DNA of 19,499 nucleotides from DATBHZ01 sp036557185 (GTDB lineage Bacteria > Actinomycetota > Acidimicrobiia > IMCC26256 > JAENVU01), in assembly GCA_036557185.1 (NCBI GenBank), contig DATBHZ010000076.1:1-19499 (forward strand), in the 5' to 3' direction. This document shows, one piece after another, positions 13,643 to 18,780 of this stretch. Each line of letters begins with the position of its first letter. Position 1 is the first letter of the stretch. The notes under the pieces are model-generated. The model saw nothing but the letters and a program-made list of their open reading frames with translations, did no database searches and had not been told where the DNA came from. Position numbers and translations under genes: made by a program.

Positions 13643-14935
13643 GTGGGGATGCGCGACGAGTGGGTGGCACGCGACGCTGCGGTCGTCTGGCACGGCTTCA
13701 CCCAGATGTCTTCATACGCCGACAACGCGCCCGTCATCGTCGACACCGCCGAGGGGCACGAGGTGATCGACGTCGACGGCAACCGCTACCTCGACGCGAT
13801 CTCCTCGCTCTGGGTGACGACGCTGGGCCACCGCGTCCCCGAGCTCGACGACGCGCTGCGCGCCCAGATCGACCGCGGAGCGCACACCACCATGCTCGGG
13901 AACGGCAACCGGATCGTGGTCGAGCTGTCGGAGGCGCTCGCGCGCGTCGTGCCGGTCGACGAGCCGCACTTCCTCTACGCGTCCGACGGTGCGGCCGCGG
14001 TCGAGCAGGCCCTCAAGATCGCGTTCCAGCACTTCACCAACCAGGGAGTCGCAGGCCGAACGAGGTTCCTCGCGTTCGGGGGCGCCTACCACGGCGACAC
14101 GATCGGCGCGCTCTCTGTGGGTGACGGCGGGTTCGGCACCGATGTCTTCGACCCGCTCCGCTTCCCGGTGCTGCGCGCACCGAGCCTGACGGATCCCGCG
14201 AGCGTGGCGGTCGCGTGTCGCATGGTCGCCGAGCATGCGAGCGAGCTCGCCGGCGTGATCCTCGAGCCCCTGGTACAGGGCGCGGCCGGCATCCATCTCG
14301 CGGCCACGGACGAGCTCGCACCGTTGCAGGCGGCGTGTCGCGAGCGCGGTGTGCCGCTGATCTGCGACGAGATCGCGACCGGCTTCGGGCGCACGGGCAC
14401 CCTCTTCGCATCGGAGCAGGCCGGGATCCGGCCCGACATCCTGTGCCTCGGCAAGGGCCTCACCGCGGGGTATCTGGCGATGTCGGCGACGGTGGTCTCG
14501 GGGCCCGTGTTCGAGCAGTTCCTCGGTGCGGACCTCTCCGAGAAGACGCTGTACCACGGCCACTCGTACAGCGGGAACGCGCTCGCCGCCGCGGTCGCGC
14601 TCCGCCATCTCGAGCTCATCGAGGCACACGACGTGCTCGCGAACGTGCGCGACCGGTCGGCCGAGCTGCAGGGGCTGCTGAGCGACCGCATCGCGCCGCT
14701 GCCGGGTGTGCGCGAGGTACGCCTCCGGGGTCTCATGGGCGGTGTCGAGCTCGCACCCCCGGCCGACGGGTTGCGCTGGGGACGGCTGGTCTGTGCCGCC
14801 GCGGTCGAGCGCGGCGTGCTCTTGCGGCCGCTCGGCGACGTGGTCGTGCTCATGCCGCCGCTCACGATCACATCGACGGAGCTGCAGACGATCGTGCGCA
14901 CGTTGCACGAGTCGATCGTCGAGGTCTGCGGATGA
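13643..14935 (+). CDS. bioA: Adenosylmethionine-8-amino-7-oxononanoate aminotransferase (BioA)
   Basis: A 430-residue class III aminotransferase that converts 8-amino-7-oxononanoate to 7,8-diaminononanoate with S-adenosylmethionine as amino donor, in the cytoplasm. Diagnostic features are VWHGFTQM (15-22, the BioA substrate-loop tryptophan region), DGNRYLDAISSLWVTTLGH (45-63), AYHGDTIGALSVG (148-160), D242 in CDEIATGFGRTG and K271 in LGKGLTAGY, the PLP lysine. The following bioF and bioD confirm the pathway. Two starts are possible: GTG 13643, preferred because TACGAT ends 6 nt upstream, or ATG 13649, two codons in. Its stop overlaps the bioF start by 4 nt. Confidence 0.93.
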   Translation: MGMRDEWVARDAAVVWHGFTQMSSYADNAPVIVDTAEGHEVIDVDGNRYLDAISSLWVTTLGHRVPELDDALRAQIDRGAHTTMLGNGNRIVVELSEALARVVPVDEPHFLYASDGAAAVEQALKIAFQHFTNQGVAGRTRFLAFGGAYHGDTIGALSVGDGGFGTDVFDPLRFPVLRAPSLTDPASVAVACRMVAEHASELAGVILEPLVQGAAGIHLAATDELAPLQAACRERGVPLICDEIATGFGRTGTLFASEQAGIRPDILCLGKGLTAGYLAMSATVVSGPVFEQFLGADLSEKTLYHGHSYSGNALAAAVALRHLELIEAHDVLANVRDRSAELQGLLSDRIAPLPGVREVRLRGLMGGVELAPPADGLRWGRLVCAAAVERGVLLRPLGDVVVLMPPLTITSTELQTIVRTLHESIVEVCG

Positions 14936-16044
14936 GCTGGGCGGACTGGCTTGCTCGCGAGACCGCGTCCATCGCGGCGGCGGGCCGATGGCGCGAGCCG
15001 CGCGACTTCGACGCCGGCGGAGCCGAAGGCAAGCTCGCCCCCGACGGCCGCGCGGTCGTGGCGTATGCGTCGAACGACTACCTCGGGCTCACGCAGCACC
15101 CCGCGGTGGTCGCCGCGGCACACGCCGCCCTCGACCGGTGGGGAAGCGGGTCGGGCGCGGCGCGCCTCATCGTGGGATCGCGTCCGGTGCACTCGGAGCT
15201 CGAAGCTGCGCTCGCCGCGTGGAAGGGAACCGAGCGTTGCGTCGTGTTCCCGACGGGCTTCGCCGCGAACCTCGGCGCGATCACGACACTCGGCGCGCCG
15301 GACGTCACGATCTTCTCGGACGAGCTGAACCACGCGTCGATCATCGACGGAGCGCGCCTCGCGCGTGCGGAGGTCACCGTCTACCCGCACCGCGATGTTC
15401 CAGCACTTACGCCGATGTTGCGCGCGCGTCCGGCCGGAACGCGCGCGCTCGTCGTCACCGACACGGTCTTCTCGATGGACGGCGACGTCGCTCCGGTCGA
15501 CGACCTGGTCGACGTGACGCGAGCCGAGGAGGCGCTGCTGCTCGTCGACGAGGCGCACGCGGTGCTCGGGCCCGAGCTGCCCGCGCTCGACCACATCGTC
15601 CGGGTCGGCACGCTCTCCAAGACACTCGGCGCGCTCGGCGGCTTCGTCGCCGGATCGGCGGACGCGTGCGACCTCATCGTGAACCGCGCGCGCTCCTACA
15701 TCTTCACCACGGCACCCACACCGGCGGATACGGCCGCCGCGCTCGCCGCCCTGGGCATCGTGCGGTCACCGGAAGGCGCGGCACTGCGCGAGAGGCTCCG
15801 CGCGAACGTCGACCTCCTGCGGCCCGGCCACCCTTCGCCGATCGTCCCGATCATCTGCGGTGACGAGACACGCGCGCTCGCCGCGTCGGCGGCACTCCTG
15901 GAGCAGGGGATCCTCGTCCCTGCAATCCGCCCGCCCACGGTCGCCCCCGGCACCTGCCGCCTCCGGGTGGCCCTGTCGGCGGCCCACACACCGGAGCAGG
16001 TCACGCTGCTGCGGGACGCGCTCGGCGCGCTCGACCTTCGATGA
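14932..16044 (+). CDS. bioF: 8-amino-7-oxononanoate synthase (BioF)
   Basis: A 370-residue alpha-oxoamine synthase that condenses L-alanine with pimeloyl-ACP (or pimeloyl-CoA) using PLP. Visible motifs are SNDYLGLTQHP (47-57), GSGSGAARLIVG (71-82), H134 in LNHASIIDG (stacks on PLP), D206/H209 in VDEAHA, and K230 in TLSKTLGALGGF, the Schiff-base lysine. Only 21 residues separate H209 from K230, against 29 in E. coli BioF as I recall, so a glycine-rich surface loop is shortened; all catalytic residues remain. The ATG at 14932 overlaps the bioA stop (ATGA), and the gene ends overlapping bioD the same way. The identity is supported by the family and the operon. Confidence 0.92.
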   Translation: MSWADWLARETASIAAAGRWREPRDFDAGGAEGKLAPDGRAVVAYASNDYLGLTQHPAVVAAAHAALDRWGSGSGAARLIVGSRPVHSELEAALAAWKGTERCVVFPTGFAANLGAITTLGAPDVTIFSDELNHASIIDGARLARAEVTVYPHRDVPALTPMLRARPAGTRALVVTDTVFSMDGDVAPVDDLVDVTRAEEALLLVDEAHAVLGPELPALDHIVRVGTLSKTLGALGGFVAGSADACDLIVNRARSYIFTTAPTPADTAAALAALGIVRSPEGAALRERLRANVDLLRPGHPSPIVPIICGDETRALAASAALLEQGILVPAIRPPTVAPGTCRLRVALSAAHTPEQVTLLRDALGALDLR

Positions 16045-16667
16045 AGCTCGTACTGGTCTCGGGGACCGGGACCGAGATCGGCAAGACGTGGTGGACCGTG
16101 GCAACGGCCCGCGCGCTCGTCGATGCCGGCGTGCAGGTCGCGGCGCGCAAGCCCGCGCAGTCGTACGCGCCCGACGAGGCCGGGTGCACGGATGCCGAGC
16201 TGCTCGCGCAGGCCACCGGTGAGCCCGTGCACGCGGTGTGTCCGGGGCACCGGTGGTACGAGGTGCCGATGGCACCGCCGATGGCCGCGGTCGAGCTGGG
16301 GCGGCCACCGTTCACGCTCGCGGATCTCGTGCGCGAGCTCGAGCCCGACCACGACGCGGCGGTCATGTTCGTGGAAGGAGCAGGTGGTCCGCGCTCACCG
16401 CTCGCCGATGACGGTGACCTCGTTGATCTCCAGGCGCTCCTTCGTCCGGACCTGGTGCTCCTGGTCGCGGACGCGGGCCTCGGCACGATCAACGCCGTGC
16501 GGACGAGCGCGGCCGCGCTCGGCAACGCTCGAGTCGTTGTGGCCTTGAACCGGTACGACGACGAGCAAACGCTGCACCGCGCGAACCGCGAGTGGCTGGA
16601 GCGATACGGCTTCGACCTCGTGCTCGAACCAGGGGACCTCGCGCAGAAGCTCGCCGCGAATCAGTAG
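16041..16667 (+). CDS. bioD: Dethiobiotin synthetase (BioD)
   Basis: A 208-residue ATP-dependent carboxylase-ligase that closes the ureido ring of 7,8-diaminononanoate to give dethiobiotin. The P-loop GTGTEIGKT lies at 8-16 with K15, the KPAQS motif at 37-41 (substrate and carbamate region), and EGAGG at 112-116, all as expected of BioD; the length is typical or slightly short. The ATG overlaps the bioF stop by 4 nt, completing an A-F-D operon. No bioB lies in the window, so the final step must be encoded elsewhere. A hairpin follows the stop codon. Confidence 0.92.
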   Translation: MKLVLVSGTGTEIGKTWWTVATARALVDAGVQVAARKPAQSYAPDEAGCTDAELLAQATGEPVHAVCPGHRWYEVPMAPPMAAVELGRPPFTLADLVRELEPDHDAAVMFVEGAGGPRSPLADDGDLVDLQALLRPDLVLLVADAGLGTINAVRTSAAALGNARVVVALNRYDDEQTLHRANREWLERYGFDLVLEPGDLAQKLAANQ

Positions 16668-16671
16668 ACGG

Positions 16672-16691
16672 CGGAGCGAGGACCCGCTTCG
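16672..16691. terminator. Hairpin between convergent bioD and csrA
   Basis: CGGAGCG (16672-16678) pairs with CGCTTCG (16685-16691) through seven pairs including one G-U, around a 6-nt loop. It fills the 25-bp space between the bioD and csrA stops exactly and has no T-tract. This is a plausible bidirectional terminator. Confidence 0.45.
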
Positions 16692-16692
16692 G

Positions 16693-16878
16693 TCAGACGG
16701 TCTCCGGCGGCGCGTCGGTGGCGTGCAGCGCCGTGAAGACCTCCTCGCGATGGACGTCGACGTCGCGTGGAGCCTTGATCCCGAGCCGCACCTGCTCACC
16801 GCGCACCTCGAGCACGGTGACGACGATCTCGTTGCCGATCATGATGCTCTCGTTCGCACGCCGAGTGAGAACCAGCAC
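16693..16878 (-). CDS. csrA: Carbon storage regulator CsrA (RNA-binding)
   Basis: A 61-residue CsrA/RsmA protein, a small dimeric post-transcriptional regulator that binds GGA-containing hairpin loops in mRNA leaders and controls translation or stability. The beta-strand core is complete: MLVLTRRANESIMIG (1-15), VTVLEV (20-25), VRLGIKAP (30-37) and VDVHREEV (40-47). The RNA-contacting residues L4, R6, R7 and R44 are present. The start is GTG at 16878, fixed by AAGGAG at 16885-16890 with a 6-nt spacer. It lies 66 nt after the LuxR-type regulator on the same strand. CsrA is patchily distributed in actinobacteria, usually linked to flagella with fliW; neither is in this window. Confidence 0.93.
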   Translation of the reverse strand: MLVLTRRANESIMIGNEIVVTVLEVRGEQVRLGIKAPRDVDVHREEVFTALHATDAPPETV

Positions 16879-16884
16879 TCCGTG

Positions 16885-16890
16885 CTCCTT
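16885..16890 (-). promoter_or_regulatory. csrA ribosome-binding site with nearby GGA triplets
   Basis: AAGGAG lies 6 nt before the GTG start. Three GGA triplets (minus strand, at 16879-16881, 16886-16888 and 16890-16892) surround it. CsrA recognises GGA, so feedback repression is possible. Confidence 0.7.
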
Positions 16891-16911
16891 CCGGTGACCG
16901 CCCGCCGGCAG

Positions 16912-16917
16912 AGCATA
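16912..16917 (-). promoter_or_regulatory. Possible -10 box (TATGCT) for csrA
   Basis: TATGCT on the minus strand in the 66-nt luxR-csrA gap would start a leader of roughly 25-30 nt containing the ribosome-binding site. No -35 is obvious; co-transcription from the luxR promoter is the alternative. Confidence 0.35.
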
Positions 16918-16944
16918 CGGCCGGCCCGCGATGTCTTGCGAGAG

Positions 16945-17568
16945 TCACACGCCCAGCAAGCCGAGCGCCATCGCCCGACCCAACGCCTCGTTTCGATTCG
17001 TCGCGCCGAGCTTTGCATAGATGTGCGCGAGGTGCGTCTTGACGGTCGGGAGCGAGACGAACAGCTGCGCCGCGATCTCGCGGTTGGACTGCCCGCTGGA
17101 GAGGAGCGCGAGCACCTCCCGTTCACGCGCAGTGAGCGCCGTCGCGTCGACGTCGTCGTCGACGACCTCGTCCTCGAGCAACGCGGGGTCCACAACGTGC
17201 TCCCCGTTGCACACACGCACCGCCAGCTCACCGAGGCGGGCGGGTTGGATCGAGCGCGCGAACACGCCGTCCACATCGAGTGTCAGGAGCTCTGCGAGCG
17301 TCGCGCGCGATGCGCGCGAGAGCATGAGCACGGTGCGTGGCGGCTGGGGCGCGGCGCGCAGCGTCGAGGTGATCTCGGGCCAGGAGAGGTCAGCCACCGC
17401 GCCGACGATCACGAGCCGGGGTGTGTGACGAGCCACCACGTCCGGAAGGTCGACCCCGCGCGAGCACTCGGCCACGACGAACAGCTCCGTCCCCGCAAGT
17501 GCGGCCGAGATGCCGGCCCGAACGAGCGGGAGCACGTCGGCGACGACGCACGATCCGGAGGATGACAT
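16945..17568 (-). CDS. LuxR/NarL-type regulator with degenerate receiver domain
   Basis: A 207-residue NarL-like protein. Residues 7-120 follow the receiver fold (VVADVLPLVRAGISAAL at 8-24 in place of the usual VDDHPLVREGL). The phospho-acceptor position in TPRLVIVG is G56 instead of aspartate, and the conserved lysine is R105 in GVFARS, so control by phosphorylation is unlikely. The C-terminal LuxR helix-turn-helix is intact (145-207): LTAREREVLALL (145-156), SNREIAAQLFVSLPTVKTHL (161-180) and KLGATNRNEA (186-195). No kinase gene is adjacent. TACGAT ends 7 nt before the ATG at 17568, so the mRNA is probably leaderless. It is divergent from DUF1543-modAB and upstream of csrA, so either is a candidate target. 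Confidence 0.88.
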   Translation of the reverse strand: MSSSGSCVVADVLPLVRAGISAALAGTELFVVAECSRGVDLPDVVARHTPRLVIVGAVADLSWPEITSTLRAAPQPPRTVLMLSRASRATLAELLTLDVDGVFARSIQPARLGELAVRVCNGEHVVDPALLEDEVVDDDVDATALTAREREVLALLSSGQSNREIAAQLFVSLPTVKTHLAHIYAKLGATNRNEALGRAMALGLLGV

Positions 17569-17575
17569 CCCGGGG

Positions 17576-17581
17576 ATCGTA
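17576..17581 (-). promoter_or_regulatory. Putative -10 box (TACGAT) of the LuxR-type gene
   Basis: TACGAT plus 7 nt plus ATG 17568 on the minus strand; the same hexamer as the bioA -10. No -35 match is seen; that region overlaps the palindrome at 17595-17611. Confidence 0.48.
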
Positions 17582-17594
17582 CTGAGCCTCCGTC

Positions 17595-17629
17595 CGATTC
17601 CACCGGAATTGTGTGCCTCGACCCGAGGC
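17595..17629. repeat. Two tandem palindromes with ACC loops between luxR and the mod operon
   Basis: ATTCC-ACC-GGAAT (17597-17609, extendable by a G-T and a C-G pair to 17595-17611) is followed 3 nt later by the perfect GCCTCG-ACC-CGAGGC (17615-17629). They lie between the divergent LuxR-type and DUF1543 genes and could be operators or RNA hairpins. The stems are short, so chance is possible for each alone. Confidence 0.4.
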
Positions 17630-17658
17630 GACCAGACCCTGACTCGTCCGGCTTTGAC

Positions 17659-17664
17659 TATGTT
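17659..17664 (+). promoter_or_regulatory. Possible -10 box (TATGTT) for DUF1543-modAB
   Basis: TATGTT lies 16 nt upstream of the ribosome-binding site at 17681, in a locally more AT-rich patch, and would give a leader of about 20 nt. No -35 fits well. Low confidence. Confidence 0.3.
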
Positions 17665-17680
17665 GCGGGCGGTCGCTTCT

Positions 17681-17686
17681 GGAGGT
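17681..17686 (+). promoter_or_regulatory. Ribosome-binding site fixing the TTG start of the DUF1543 gene
   Basis: GGAGGT ends 4 nt before TTG 17691. No ATG or GTG in this frame is better placed for the conserved N-terminal strand, so TTG is the start. Confidence 0.7.
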
Positions 17687-17690
17687 CGAG

Positions 17691-17954
17691 TTGGCGCTGT
17701 ATGCCGTCTACCTGGGCGGTGACCTCGCAACAGGTCGGATGGGTGAGGACCACGAAGTCGTCTTCGTGGTCGGCGACGACATCCACGACATCCGGCGCCG
17801 CGCCCGGGCCAAGTGGGGTGGCGCGGGGCATGCACACGTCGACGCCGTCCGGCGTCTCGACGTGATCGACGGCTTCGAGATCGCTCTTCGGGACGTCGGT
17901 GGCGGCGACCGGACGGAGCTCGACCCGTCGTACGAACCGGCAGACGGCAGTTAG
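17691..17954 (+). CDS. DUF1543-like small protein
   Basis: An 87-residue protein read from a TTG codon with a strong ribosome-binding site. The pattern LYAVYLGGDLATGRMGEDHE (3-22), then VVFVVGDDIHDIRRRARAKW (23-42), then HVDAVRRLDVIDGFEI (49-64), matches the DUF1543 family: a short strand with a GG turn, a conserved EDHE, and a second half containing H-D and a V-D-G-F/Y motif. No biochemical function is known to me. It has no signal peptide or membrane helix. It ends 8 nt before modA, so it is almost certainly in the molybdate-uptake transcript. The acidic C-terminal tail (about 70-87) is not conserved-looking. Confidence 0.75.
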   Translation: MALYAVYLGGDLATGRMGEDHEVVFVVGDDIHDIRRRARAKWGGAGHAHVDAVRRLDVIDGFEIALRDVGGGDRTELDPSYEPADGS

Positions 17955-17962
17955 GAGCAAGG

Positions 17963-18766
17963 GTGCGCAAGCTCACTCGGTGGTGGATCGTCTCGGTAGT
18001 CGCACTTGGACTAGTGGCGGCAGGATGCGGCAGCTCCAGCTCGAACGGATCGAGCACGACGACGGCGGCCTCCAAGCCGTCGGCGACGGGCAAGATCACC
18101 GTGTCGGCGGCGGCGTCGCTGACGGAGGCCTTCAACAAGCTGGGCAAGGACTTCGAGGCGGCGAACCCCAAGGCGACCGTGGCGTTCAACTTCGGGTCGT
18201 CCACCACGTTGGCCACGCAGATCCAGCAAGGGGCTCCCGCGGACTCCTTCGCCTCTGCGGATCAGGCGAACATGACGAAGCTGGTCTCGGCGCACCTGAT
18301 CGACGGGACGCCCGTCGTGTTCGCCAAGAACAAGCTCGTGATCGTCACGAAGCCGGGCAACCCCAAGCACGTGCAAACCCTCGCCGACCTGCCCGCGCTC
18401 GGTACCGTCGCGCTCTGCGGTGCAGATGTGCCCTGCGGCAAGTACGCAGCGCAGGTGCTCCAGAACGCACAGGTGACGATCCCGACCAACAAGATCACGC
18501 GAGGCCAGGACGTGAAGGCGACCCTTGCAGCCGTGATGACTGGCGACGCCGACGCTGCGATCGTGTACGCAACCGACGCGCAGAGTGCCGGGAACACGGT
18601 CACGACCGTCGACATCCCCGAGTCGCAGAACGCGATCGCGGTCTACCCGATCGGTGTCATCGCGAAGAGCTCCAACAAGGCAACCGCGCAGGCCTTCACG
18701 GCGTACGTCACTTCTCCCGCAGGCGAAGCGACGTTGAAGTCGCTCGGGTTCTTGCCGCCCTCATGA
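17963..18766 (+). CDS. modA: Molybdate ABC transporter substrate-binding lipoprotein (ModA)
   Basis: A 267-residue exported binding protein that captures molybdate (or tungstate) for the ModBC transporter. It opens with a lipoprotein signal peptide: hydrophobic core at 7-19 and lipobox VAAGC at 18-22, then a Ser/Thr-rich linker. The ModA fold follows with SAAASLTEAF (oxyanion-binding serine), FNFGSSTTLATQI, GAPADSFASAD, a VPCGKYA segment and AAIVYATDA, all typical ligand-loop blocks. The start is GTG 17963, set by AGGAG just upstream with a 5-nt spacer; it gives a proper signal sequence. It lies between a DUF1543 gene (8 nt away) and modB (10 nt away). Tungstate specificity cannot be excluded. 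Confidence 0.93.
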   Translation: MRKLTRWWIVSVVALGLVAAGCGSSSSNGSSTTTAASKPSATGKITVSAAASLTEAFNKLGKDFEAANPKATVAFNFGSSTTLATQIQQGAPADSFASADQANMTKLVSAHLIDGTPVVFAKNKLVIVTKPGNPKHVQTLADLPALGTVALCGADVPCGKYAAQVLQNAQVTIPTNKITRGQDVKATLAAVMTGDADAAIVYATDAQSAGNTVTTVDIPESQNAIAVYPIGVIAKSSNKATAQAFTAYVTSPAGEATLKSLGFLPPS

Positions 18767-18780
18767 CCGTTCGGCCATGA
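18761..18780 (+). repeat. Inverted repeat spanning the modA stop and modB start
   Basis: TCATG at the modA stop pairs with CATGA at the modB start; inside them CC pairs with GG around a GTTC loop, with one A-C mismatch. As RNA this places both the stop and the start codon in one small hairpin. It could modulate coupling between the abundant binding protein and the scarce permease. Confidence 0.4.
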
